Origin: Lucifuga dentata
Taxonomy: Eukaryota > Chordata > Actinopteri > Ophidiiformes > Bythitidae
Assembly (NCBI GenBank): GCA_014773175.1
Contig: VXCM01003629.1
Span: 5,942-69,941, forward strand
Reading direction: 5' to 3'
DNA: 64,000 bases
The notes under the pieces were generated by a model, which made no database searches, was not told where the DNA came from, and saw nothing but the letters and a program-made list of their open reading frames with translations. A program made the position numbers and the translations under genes. Below are positions 10,946 to 23,296 of the stretch, in pieces (within the stretch, counting starts at the first letter, position 1; every line of letters starts with the position of its first letter).

Positions 10946-11990
10946 AGCTGTCGATTCGTTTCCTGTCCCAACTAACTGGTCAGGCTATATCAACACAAGT
11001 CTTTGTTTAGAAGTATGAACATGTTTAAACCGTGTTCGTCTAATGTAAAATGATTTTTTTTAAAAATGCAAGTCTAACATACATGAAGTTATTACAATAA
11101 ACGCGGAACATGATTTTCATATGTAGCAGAGCAGCGGGCTAACGTTAGCCAGCTGCGCTAACAGAGCTAAGCTAACGCAGCGCAGCAGTAAACAGAGCGG
11201 CGGTCTGAGGCGTTCACTGACTCACAAACTGTCACAAAAAGACGCTTTTCTGTCAGCTTCGCTCCGTGTTTACCTGCAGTCTGACAGCAAACAGGTAAAA
11301 TGCTTCGTGTCTCACCTGAAGAGGAGCAGGGCGATGAAGACTTTCCACAGGGTGCATCAATCCTTGTTGTTTTGCAACTTTACAGGCAGACAGACAGAAC
11401 CCCTCCCTCTCTCTCTCTCTCTCTCTCTCTGTCTCTGTCTCTCTGCCACGCAGNCAGACAGAACCCCTCCCTCTCTCTCTCTCTCTCTCTCTCTGTCTCT
11501 GTCTCTCTGCCACGCAGGCTCCTCACAGTTAAAATGACTTGGTCTTCTGTCTGCGCAGTAAAGTTGTGGTGTGTGTGTATACTGTATGTAGTGTGTGTAT
11601 GTGTGTGTATGTATGTTTGTGATATGTATGTGTACGTGAATGTGATGTATATGTGTGTGAATGTGTTGTATGTGGTGTGTAGTGCGGTCTGTATGTGAAT
11701 GTGTTGTGTGACTATGTGGTATGTGTAATTGTTACGTGTACGTGATGTGTGTGTGTGTGTGATTGTGTGTGTGTGTGTAACTGTGTATATGATGTGTGTA
11801 TGTGTTGTGTGAATGAGATGTGATGTGTTTGTATGTGTGCATGTGTGTGTGATTTTATGTGGTGTGTGTATATGTGATGTACGTGATGTGTGCGTTGTGT
11901 GTATTATATAAAAGTTTTTGTACTTATAACTGACAGAAATGATGAAACGATGGTTAATTGTTTTCATGTTTCGTCTGAAACTCCTGCAGG

Positions 11991-12026
<36 letters not shown>

Positions 12027-12448
12027 TCTAATGTAACTTCAACTACAAAGCAACCAATAACAAATGTCTTCTTCTTCTTCTTCTTCTTCTTCTTCTTCTT
12101 CGTCTTTTGAATGTCTCTTAAATCGATTATCGTTTTAACGTGAAAAAACAAAATGACCACTGAGTATGTCAATATATTTATACATACGACACAATATATT
12201 TTTGTTTTTTTATTTTTTTTATTTTTTTTATTTTTGTCATGAAAGTTGATGCTGGAAAATGTTAAATAATATCATATTGTTTATTTTCAGCGAAATGAAA
12301 AGTAGTGTAACGTGAACTAAAAGCTTTCCAGGCGTCATATTAAAGGTAAACACGCAGCGATCATGTGTGTTAGATTAATGAGTCCATCACAACACACGGA
12401 GAGCGTGTTGTCACGTGCCCACGCATGACAGCATTTTGTGTGTGTTGT

Positions 12449-12555
12449 GGGATTTGTAGTTTGTATTCACGTGACACGCAGAATCATCCGCCATGATTAA
12501 ACTACAATCCCAGAGTTCATTGCGTGCGCAGCGTGACCTGAGGAACATGGCGGCC
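12449..12555. promoter_or_regulatory. dennd1a promoter motif cluster (ZNF143-, NRF1-, YY1-like)
   Basis: Two inverted ACTACAA-type motifs, GGGATTTGTAGTTTG (12449-12463) and AAACTACAATCCCAGAG (12499-12515), resemble the ZNF143/STAF site. TGCGTGCGCAGCG (12521-12533) resembles an NRF1 site, and AACATGGCGGCC (12544-12555) a YY1 site at a vertebrate transcription start. All lie within 175 bp upstream of the dennd1a ATG. Identification is by motif resemblance only. Confidence 0.55.
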
Positions 12556-12557
12556 TG
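12546..12557 (+). other. Minimal upstream ORF ahead of dennd1a
   Basis: ATG GCG GCC TGA gives a three-residue reading frame 65 bp before the dennd1a start, embedded in the YY1-like motif. It only matters if transcription starts upstream of 12546, which the sequence cannot show. Confidence 0.35.
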
Positions 12558-12622
12558 ACAGGCTCGCGTCAGAAGCAGATCTCCAGAGAAAAGCGGCGCC
12601 AGCGGCTGGTCCAAGACTGAAC

Positions 12623-12639
12623 ATGGGCTCCAGAATCCG
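12623..12639 (+). CDS. dennd1a: dennd1a exon 1 (start codon)
   Basis: ATGGGCTCCAGAATCCG followed by a GTAAGA donor encodes MGSRI plus two bases of Arg6. The DENND1A proteins share the MGSRI start. The next exon starts 4.9 kb away at 17586. The intron holds a TGGTCTTACTGGTCTCTC minisatellite (12770-12945), a GT run (14530-14580) and an L2-like tail (16019 onward). Confidence 0.9.
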
Positions 12640-14528
12640 GTAAGACTGTGTGTCCCCCGTTGTGGCCCCTGTGTTCTGTTGTACAGTCAGCGGGAAGTGG
12701 AGGTGATGACAGGCCGGATGCTGAGCGACCTGTGACGGCTACAGACAGCCGCGCTGCCGTTATGTCTAAGGTGGTCTTACTGGTCTCTCTGGTGGTTTTA
12801 CTGATCTCCGATGGTCTTACTGGTCTCTCCGGTTGTCTTATTGATCTCCGATGGTTTTACTGGTCTCTCTGGTGCTTTTACTGGTCTCCGGTGGTCTTAC
12901 TGGTCTCTCTGGTGGTCTTACTGGTCTCTGTGGTCATTCATGACGTCATCCTGATGATGTCATCAGCTCAGCATCGTTAGAGGTTTTGCTATTTTCTGTG
13001 GTGTGTCATTATAGCAGGCGTATAAAAATCTGGTCCATCATGGTGTTTTGTCATTATGATTTTAATGAGAAATATTCTATAATTTGTATTCATTGATGAG
13101 TTTGTTTATTGAATGTAGCACTGTCATTGTTAGTTCATTAATAATAATATTCTTTAGTTGTGACACTGATGTAGGTACTGACTGTAGAACTGAAGTTTTT
13201 CTTTTTTTAGTTTAATATTTTTATGCGTAATACTGAAGACACAGACTGACCTCTGACCTGTACACATTTACGTTCTTGGAAGTCCAGGGATGGGAGGACG
13301 CAGTGTTCTTGATGACATCACCAGCACGTCTGAATCAGCTGGTCACACGAAACACTGCAGAAATCCACATACAGTTTTATACACCACACTACTTCCATTT
13401 TTTCCATTCATTATACTAGTTAATATATTTCTTCAGCTATTTATTATTTATTTATTTTTGTACAACCTGTATACGTTTGTATTAGTTTATTGAGAGGGGT
13501 GGAGTGAATATACAATAAATAACAGATGGATGAATCCAGCGCTGATGGTCGTTTTCGTCAGTATTTTACCGAGAAGCAGAGGCTTCAACTGTGGTCTAGA
13601 AGAGCCAGGATGCTGTGGAAAAGAATGGAGAGGAGATGTTAGTGATGGAGAAACCAAAACTTTCTGAAGCACTCAACCACTTTGATATGGAATATACAGT
13701 TTTGTGTGCCACATTCAAACAATGAATTATAACACGTAATGATTAAAAACTTACCTGCTTCAACTAACAAATACTCAGGTATAATAAAAGGGCAAATGTC
13801 AAACAATGAATTCGCACAATAAATGAAAAGCTTAATATGAAATAATGAATACTGAGCTCAAATAATAAAAAGCCAACCACTAACTAACAAAAGCACAGGT
13901 CAAGAAACGAAAAGCCGTATAAATATACACATCAAAAATGAAAAGCCAGCCATCAAATGACAAAAGAGCAGGTCAAAAAACAAATCTCCACACAAATTAA
14001 ACTTAGTTGGGTTTATTTTATTTTATTTATTTATTTTATTTTATTTTATTTTATTTTTTTGCCACTAGGTGTCGTGATTTCATTACTTGACGTGTGCTTT
14101 CATCATTCCTTGCCTTGCAGCATTCCTTAATTGATGTGATATTTGTTACTGTGTTCTGTGCCTGTCAATCAAATGTGTCGACTGAAGACTCCGCCCCCAA
14201 CTACACCCATCCCCGCCCCCACAGAGGCAAGGCGGGAAAGTTAAGTATGGTGGCTTTTGGTAGCTTAGCTAGTTTCGCTTGCGTCAAGCATATGTCAGGA
14301 CCATCACTATTAAATTTGAGATAATTTATTAAATTATATATATTCTGCAAATATTTAACGCTCACACACAAAAATGTCCTCTCGCACTTAAATTTTCCTT
14401 GCGCACTCAAAATTATTTTGCTCTTTTACAAATCTAAGCATGATGCTCCTGCTTGGATTTGCGTCTGCTTGCTCTCAGAAATCAAACATAAGGTTACTGT
14501 CAAAAGTTGGTAAATGGAGTTGAGCAGT

Positions 14529-14583
<55 letters not shown>

Positions 14584-17500
14584 CATGATGTATGTAATAA
14601 CCTAAATCTCTAACCTGAATAATGAAACTCAACCTGTCTTTCTCTCAATGAAAATAGCATGAGCAAATATCTCCTCTTAAAAAAAACAACATAATTTTAG
14701 GAGGGATTCAGATCACTTTTAAGCATTGTGAGAAACTGACACACCCCTTTTCAAAATCCACTCGGAACAACACGAGTTTGACCTAACGAAGCTTCGGTCA
14801 CAGTGGTCACGTGCCGAAGCGAGGTATCGAAACATATCTCCACGATACTTCCGCTTCTAAAGGTCGATGCTGTGTCAAGCAGCCTGGCTCGAGCTTAACA
14901 TCACTCAGAGATGTGCCATTCGGTGGCTTTAGGTTTAACATCTGTTTGTTTAACAAGCTGTTGAATGGATTTTGCATTACTTAACCAGAACGTCATTAAT
15001 TATTAAGATAAAACATCATGTCTTGTAGTCATCATCAGTACCCATTATTCAGGGTCATAAGAGGGTACATTCACTTCCCAACTTATATAATCAAACTAAC
15101 AATGATGAAATAAAAATAGAAACGCTGTGAAGATCAATTTTAATACAATTAAGATAATAGAATTTAGAATATTGAATTAGTCTGAGTAAAGAGCTATTAT
15201 TTAGCGTGAGATGGATTAGCCTTACCTGCCTTTTGCCTTCAGATTGATACTGAAATATCAGAAGAGGTTGGTGCTCCACCTGGGAAGACTTATACAATAA
15301 AACAATCATACATGCAGAAGTTGGCCTATACCTCATCTTTCATATGAACGTTAGGCCCAGCTAGACAGAGTTCTCTGTGATATAGTACATCTGAAAAGTT
15401 ATTTTTGATTCAGCACCTGATTTGATAGGTGTTTGTCACTGCTTATTAGGTCTGTATTCAGTCAATGGAATGGAAACGTTTCTACAGCATGAAACAAGAT
15501 ATTAATAAATACACAAAGATAAACAGTTAATTACACAGAAATGTTTAATTGTGCTAGACTGACAGCAGAAACAGAATACAAAAGAAAAGCTACGTTAATA
15601 GAAACCCCCTCAGTGGTGCTGCAGCGTGTGTGATGCATTTCTGCATGTTGGTGTCAGTGATGCAGATCCATGCAGACCCTCATGTTTAAACTGGACCATT
15701 TTCCACCACGGGCTTCTTTCTCTCCCCTTTCTCTCAGACACACAAACACACATTAAGTGTCACTGTATATTCTAATATTCATTCATTTATATTTGAAACA
15801 TCATAAACTTTCTATCTTAAAATATTATTTTGCTTGGTTAATGTGTGGTGTTAATTATGATTACGATGAACAATAACAAGCAACAATAACAATAAAGACA
15901 CAATCAGTAAAAACACACAAAAACAGCGCTGTTGTAAAAGTTATACAACTTTGAATATCCAAGAAAACCATGAAACTCAACTTTGACATCAGCTAAATCA
16001 GTTTAAAGCAACAAGTAAGGCAAGGCAAGGCAGATTTATTTATATGGCACAATTCAAACACAGAGGCAATTCAGAGTGCTTTACACAAACAAAATGCATT
16101 AAAACAACATTTAACATATAATACAAACAAAATAAAGCAACATTAAAAACCAAGAGTAAAAAAGGATAAGGTAAAAAGAAGTAAGATAGGTTAAAGCAAA
16201 TAAAATAATCTATAGTGTGGTTACAGTGTGAAATTAATTAAATTGCTTAATTAAAAGCAGAGATAAAAAGAAAAGTTTTGAGCCTGGTTTTGAAAGCGGT
16301 TACAGTTGGAGCAGACCTGAGATCTTCTGGAAGTTTGTTCCAGAGAAACTAGATGCTGCTTCATCGTGTTTATTCTGAACCAGATGAGCTGAGAGGTCTG
16401 GAGGGTTCATACTGCAGAATCATGTCAGGGATATATTTTGGTCCTGAGCCATACAGAGCTTTATAAACCAGTAAGAGTATTTTAAAATCAATCCTGNGAT
16501 ATATTTTGGTCCTGAGCCATACAGAGCTTTATAAACCAGTAAGAGTATTTTAAAATCAATCCTGTGACACACAGACAGCAGGTCAGCGATCTGAGGACTG
16601 GAGTGATGTGCTCTGCTTTCCTAGTTTTAGTCAGAACTGGGGCTGCAGCATTCTGAATGAGCTGCAGCTGTCTGTCTACTTTTTTAGACACGCCTGTAAA
16701 GACGCCATTACAGTAGCCAGCCTACTGAAGATAAATGCATACACAAGTTTTTCCAAGTCTTGCTGAGACGTAAATCCTCTTAATCTGGTTATACTGTATT
16801 TTTACAGTGATAGTAGGCTGATTTTGTAATTGTCTTGATGTGGCTGTTAAAGTTTAGATCGTCATTCATCCAAGTACTGGATTTTACCTGAGACCAACCT
16901 TTATCTTACATATGGAGTTACAGCAACACATCAAGCAGATGTCAGTGCTGCTGGTAATAACCAAAGCGTTTGCTGATATCAGTCTGTTATCACTGGGGGT
17001 GACCAAGTACGATGACCGGTCAGTCATAAAGGGAGCCAGGGAAGCCTGCTCACTGCAGCTAGCTGCTAGCGGAGCTTCCCATCTCTGAAAACGTTGGAAC
17101 AGACTTTTAATTCAGCATTATTTTAATCAGTCAACCACGTAATTGAAATCTAAACAGCTACATGAAAAAATCTCAAAACTGATTTTGGTGACATTTTAAT
17201 ACTGATAATAAGAAAGTTATAATTTACAGTTGTGAGTTTGACTGGCTTCTTCCATTGCTGCTGGTTGATGAAATGCATGCTGGGATACTTGTCTATCCCA
17301 AGTCCACACAAGTCTGCTCCCGAAGCATCCTTGATAAAATGGGCGGAGCAATTACACATCCACAAACCTGGAGTGTACTTGGCTGAATGCGTACTTTGAA
17401 TTGGGACAGTACTTGGTCCGAGACATTTTCCAAGTACATGAGAACATGAGTATGGACGAAAACGCTCACTGAGAAACGCCGTAGTCTTCCTCTCTGGACT

Positions 17501-19653
17501 TGTTGCCCTAGGCCCCCACCACATGATAAAAATAAAGCTTTGCACAGTTTGAGCCAGATTCTGAAGCTGATGTTCTGTGTTTCAGGGAGAGTCCTGAGTC
17601 CACGTTCCAGGTCTATCTGGAGGTCACCTGTCCAGGTACGCAAGGCTCAGGTAAGTCTGCAAGATAACATGCGTGTCTCCCAGCACACGTTAATAAAACA
17701 CTAAACACGTTATTAGTGTGAAGAGTCAGACACAAACACATGTCAGGCCTTGTTACCATGTACACCCAGATCATACGGTGAGTCCACGTGAGACATATTT
17801 GACCCATGTCTTTAGTGGCATCCTAACCCAAACCCACAGCTATGATCTGTGTCTTTCGCATGTATCCTAATACTAACCCACAGGGGTGACCCGTGTCTTT
17901 AGCATGTATCTGAACCCAAACCCACGGGATGTTAGTAAAGAAACATCTTGTTTCTCATAAGAGACATGTAAGTCAGACATCTTTGACTTCATTTTATCAT
18001 GCTGCTTACACGCTGAGCTGGTGACTCGTTCTTCTCTGTGTACCTGAGCGATGCCTCTCAGACTCGTAGCGGTGCTGTGCTGACCGACTTGCACCGCCCG
18101 GATTCTCCACCTCGCAGCTACACTGCGACCAAATTCAACTTTGACCCGTCTGCCGTTCAAACAGGCAACCAATGAGAGAACAGCTTGTGACCTAAGCAGA
18201 TGATAAAACAATGGAGGAGGAGCTTTTGAGTGGCTGAGAGCAGTTTTACAATCACAGCATGACCTGGCCTGACAGGTGATTGGATGATGAAATGTCCATG
18301 GTCATCTGTGTTTGAAATGTGGCGTTGACTAAGCTAGCGTGCTTGTTGATGAAATTCGTTCAGATGGAGTTTGAATGTCATGTGTATTTCAGGGTCTAGA
18401 ACACGAACTGAACACGCAGCCAGGAACACGAGTAAAGTGGACTTTTCTTTTAAAAAGACAGACAGGTTCACGTCTTTTCATCTTCTTACAACACACAGTC
18501 ACTTCCTGTTATGTCATTTCTAGGCGCAGAGGTGCGGCGGCGATTCCCTGAGGACTACATGGACCAGGTTTGAAAGGCACTTCCTGTCTGTCTCACCCTG
18601 TTTTTCGTCCCTCTCTGTGCCGAACATGCTCCCACAATGCTTTGCTTCTGATCATTTGACATATACATTAGTTCCTCTAAGCACGTAACATTGTTGTGTA
18701 TTTTTTTTACGTAAGAAAAGCTCAGGCCAGTCAGAAAGCTCCGCCCATCACCAGCACGCCCCCTCGGCCGCCATGTCACATACGTCACACACCTACACAT
18801 CATACGTGAGGGATGACTGAAATGTGTCACTTCCATTTCACCTCACACCTTTAGCCCGCGATCACTCTAAGAACAGGCAACGCAAATTTAATTAGCATGA
18901 CCTCGTGAATCTTTGTGTCTTCGCAAATGTTCATGTGCTGGACACTTGGTGATGGGTCTTGTGGGTCCAATAACACACCAGCAGGCTGAAATGAGAATAG
19001 AGCTGCATGAGCTAACTGCAGTTACCATGGTGATATGCCACAGCTAACTTGCTGGTTATCTAACTACGACAAAGCTAGCTAGCTCAGTCGCTAACCGAAC
19101 AATAAATTGACTCATAACTGACTGTCAACCATGCTGACGTGTTTTTGGAGCAGTTTAAACTCTGGCAGAGCAGGATTGTACAAACTCGGATTAGACACAG
19201 CTAATATGACAGCTTCTTCCATTTTGGACTACAGTTCACTATGTTCTGCCATTGGGAAGCTGACAATTCAGAGTTCAACAAAATTAAACTCTACGCGAAA
19301 GCATCACAAAGATTTTTCTGCACGAAAATATTGCACAGATTTTTTATTTTATAACCTCGCAAATTAATTTTGCCTTCACAAGAATTTAATTCGCTCCTGC
19401 GAGTGAATTTGGTATTTGCGTGAATCACATTGAAATGCATTGATTTTGCGACAATATTTTGCCGTAGAAAGTGCTAGGGTGACCGCCTGGGCAGACGTTT
19501 ATCGTCCTTCCTGTCACGTCAGTTCAGTTCATCAGTTCATCCATCAACTTATACTGCTGGAACCATCATCATGTCTATTCTCTGACCCCTGACCCCTCCA
19601 CAGGAGACGCTTCAGACCGTGCCCAAGTTCTGCTTTCCTTTCAACATGAACAG

Positions 19654-19695
<42 letters not shown>

Positions 19696-20390
19696 NNNNN
19701 NNNNNNNNNNNNNNNNNNNNNNNNNNNNNNNNNNNNNNNNNNNNNNNNNNNNNNNNNNNNNNNNNNNNNNNNNNNNNNNNNNNNNNNNNNNNNNNNNNNN
19801 NNNNNNNNNNNNNNNNNNNNNNNNNNNNNNNNNNNNNNNNNNNNNNNNNNNNNNNNNNNNNNNNNNNNNNNNNNNNNNNNNNNNNNNNNNNNNNNNNNNN
19901 NNNNNNNNNNNNNNNNNNNNNNNNNNNNNNNNNNNNNNNNNNNNNNNNNNNNNNNNNNNNNNNNNNNNNNNNNNNNNNNNNNNNNNNNNNNNNNNNNNNN
20001 NNNNNNNNNNNNNNNNNNNNNNNNNNNNNNNNNNNNNNNNNNNNNNNNNNNNNNNNNNNNNNNNNNNNNNNNNNNNNNNNNNNNNNNNNNNNNNNNNNNN
20101 NNNNNNNNNNNNNNNNNNNNNNNNNNNNNNNNNNNNNNNNNNNNNNNNNNNNNNNNNNNNNNNNNNNNNNNNNNNNNNNNNNNNNNNNNNNNNNNNNNNN
20201 NNNNNNNNNNNNNNNNNNNNNNNNNNNNNNNNNNNNNNNNNNNNNNCCCCCCCCGCAGCCTGACAGTGAACCAGGTTGGTCAGAACTTCACGTTTGTGCT
20301 GACGGACATTGAGAGCAAGCAGAGGTTTGGTTTCTGTCGGCTCTCCTCAGGTGCCCAAAGCTGCTACTGCATCCTCAGGTGAGCTGTGTG

Positions 20391-20423
<33 letters not shown>

Positions 20424-23229
20424 ACGCAGGCAAAACGGGACGCACACTGATAGTGGAGCAGTCAGACATTCGGTTTCGCTTTCTTGCTTTCTCTGCTTTC
20501 TCTTTCTTGGGGTCGCCCAAGTACAGCCTATGTATGTGCGCGTGTCAGTATGGGTGACAGCATGTCGGAGTTGTATTGTTTTTAAGGCTGGGTCATCCCG
20601 CAAAAGCTGGGCGGGTCTTCAGAAACCTGGGCAGGCTGCCAAAGTAAAACTTGTGTATGGGAAACACTGAACAGTTTTGTTATGAAATGCAACAGATTCT
20701 TTATAAATCAGATGATGGAGTTCTGTGGTTTAAACTTAGTTGAAAAACTCAATTATAGATGATAATGGAGTTTTTCTGTTCTCAGCTGCTCTACAAGCCC
20801 TTTAAGCTCCTGGATAGATGAAAGTGATAGATGGGGATAGATTATGCAGAGGTATTAGATGATATAGAGGTGATAGATGATGTGCAGGTGATAGATGATA
20901 TAGAGGTGATAGATGATATAGACATATTGGCCCAGATTCATAAACCATAGCGCATGATTTACTACATCGCTATGCACAAATATCACGGCACAACCACGTT
21001 TGCTCATTCATAAACAGCTGTTTGCAACATATTTTAGCGTTAGTCTCAAAAGAGGCGTTACTGTGATATTTCCTTATTTACATGTCTCGGTAGCTATTCA
21101 TAAAACAAAGGCATTATGTTCAATCGATCACATCACCTGCTATGCTGCACACTTCTGAGTTCCTCAAAGACCCCCCATGTGCAGCACAATTGCACTACAG
21201 AGGTTAAAATGCAAGGTTTTCTTGTTATTTTAGTGCCAGTCTTTTAAAACGAGGATCTCTAAAGCAGAATGTATGTTTCTTTTTCTGATTTGTGGCTTTA
21301 AAACCAGATGAATCAGGATACATGGTGGCTGATAAACATGCAGCATTAACATGCTGATCTTCATCAGCTTTTACCTGTCACACCTCACAGCAACGCTGCC
21401 TTCATGTGACNACATGCTGATCTTCATCAGCTTTTACCTGTCACACCTCACAGCAACGCTGCCTTCATGTGACAGCAATGACCTGATTATCTAGGAGAAG
21501 TTTTATGAATGAGCCTCAATTATCACAGAGCACATTTAGGTCAATGCTACACTCCTTATCACCCTTTTTTATGAATCTGGACTGATATCTGATATAGAGA
21601 TGATAGATGATCAGTAGAGGTGATGGAGATGATGGATGGTATGGGGTGACTGATGATATTTATATGATATGGAGGTGAAATCTGATATGGAGGTCATAGA
21701 TGATGTGTTAGATGATATAGAGGAGCCCATCCATGCTGATTTAACGGAACACTGCTTTCTTACTTTGAGTGCAGCAACTATATCCAATGTATTAGTTAAA
21801 GTGATGTTTAGTGTGTTAACCATCTCATCGACTGAGCTGCTACATTACTGGAACCGAGGAAATGACTTCACATAAGTTAAGTTCATCGATGTGTCTAAGA
21901 TAATATAACTGCGTTTCCTGATATTTACCTGTTTTATGGTTTCACAAACTAGAAAGCTTCAAAAACACAGCACAATGATCAGATGCAACAGCAGCAGCAG
22001 AACCTGAAACACTGTTGATGTGTAAACCATCTTTATAACCAGATCAGGTGTGTTGCCATGTTAATGTGTAAATTAAAGTGCTGGCTAAAATCAAGGTCTT
22101 CAGTCAGGTTCAGAAATTTAATAGCCTTTGGGCCATTACTGTTGTTTGCATGAATTTTACAATCTCCATTTACAATAATCCTGTCAAAGCGAGTTGTAAT
22201 AAGTGAAATTAGTTCAGAGAATTCTAGTATAAATTGTGCAGTTTTTTTTGTTGGTCTATAAATTATAACAATAAGATCACTTGGTTCAGTCTGTAAATTA
22301 AGGGCTAAATATTTAAAGGAATTAAAAGTACTTAGGTCAATTTTGTTGCACACAAGATGGTTTGACTGGAAGGTGGTGATTCCACCTCATCTCCGGTCAT
22401 GTCTGACAGCCTGAAAAGAGCTAAAATTTGGGCAACAGGTTTCGTTTATTATTGCCATGCTATCATCTTTAAGCCAGGTTTCAACTTCCATGACACACAT
22501 CGTCATAGCAACAGGGTGTAGGTTTACAAAACATGTTGTTTTTCTTCTAGCTACCTGCCCTGGTTTGAAGTCTTCTACAAGCTTCTTAACATCCTGGCAG
22601 ATTACACCATCAAAGGCCAGGTAAGCCGCTGCCGCCTTCTTCTTCTTCTTCTTCTTCTTCTTCTTCTTCTTCTTCTTCTGCTTCTTCTTCTGCTTATATA
22701 TATATATATATTTCCAAAATTATCTTGAGATAAAGCAACTCTCTCATTACAACAAATTATATAAATAAAATAAAAAGTATTGATAATCATAATTTAACCA
22801 GAGCAGGAGGTGTCTTCTTATTTCTTGTGCATGAATTTTGGGTTTTTTCCTTGTTTCAGGATAGCCAGTTGGAAGAGCTCCTGGTGTCTCTGCACACCCT
22901 CCCTCTTCCTGAGCCCGGCGTTCCCGTCCATCTTGGCGTGGTGAGTCAGACAGCTTCACCGCATCACATCCCATCCCACGACCTTTTGCTGCTACACTTA
23001 CAACTGAAGAAGACTTTCAGATGAACGGCGGAATGTTTTCAAGCTAATTTCTCCAGTGATTGAACTTTGAACCTTCCACACATCCAATGACAGAGGTCAA
23101 CCTTCAGACTAATTAGATCCCATCCATCTGCTTTGTGCTGTGGGGGAATGTGAAATCTCAGCCTGTCTTCAAATATATAATATGTATATAATCCCATATA
23201 TATTATATGTATAATCCCATATTTAATAT

Positions 23230-23296
<67 letters not shown>

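Larger units (their letters stand above)
11319..12622. promoter_or_regulatory. Head-to-head spacer: putative nek6 / dennd1a promoter region
   Basis: It lies between the 5' sides of nek6 (minus) and dennd1a (plus). A plausible nek6 5' UTR donor on the minus strand is CTTCAG followed by GTGAGA at about 11318, with a second at about 11272 (CTGCAG then GTAAAC); both are guesses. The spacer holds CT-repeats duplicated around an N at 11454, TG-rich repeats 11565-11910, a poly-T at 11997-12023 and CTT repeats 12062-12102. The 12340-12622 part is richer in CpG and carries the promoter-type motifs listed separately. No LIM-homeodomain coding sequence is seen. Confidence 0.5.

Noticed and set aside
10414..10971. 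185-codon frame rich in SYTPVIHQLY
   Set aside because: It follows a 10-12-bp minisatellite exactly; the frame stays open only because the repeat has no stop in that phase.
12411..12614. Minus-strand frame in the dennd1a promoter
   Set aside because: Antisense shadow in GC-richer promoter DNA, with no splice or homology support.
11319..12622. Possible lhx2 exon between nek6 and dennd1a
   Set aside because: No LIM zinc-finger or homeodomain pattern in any frame; the interval is too short and repeat-rich.
17150..17643. Minus-strand frames of 116-131 codons near dennd1a exon 2
   Set aside because: They overlap exon 2 in antisense and an apparent old repeat; no recognisable domain.
19619..20263. 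214-codon frame across the N gap
   Set aside because: Mostly Ns; the real content is the end of dennd1a exon 4, an intronic CA repeat and the acceptor of exon 5.
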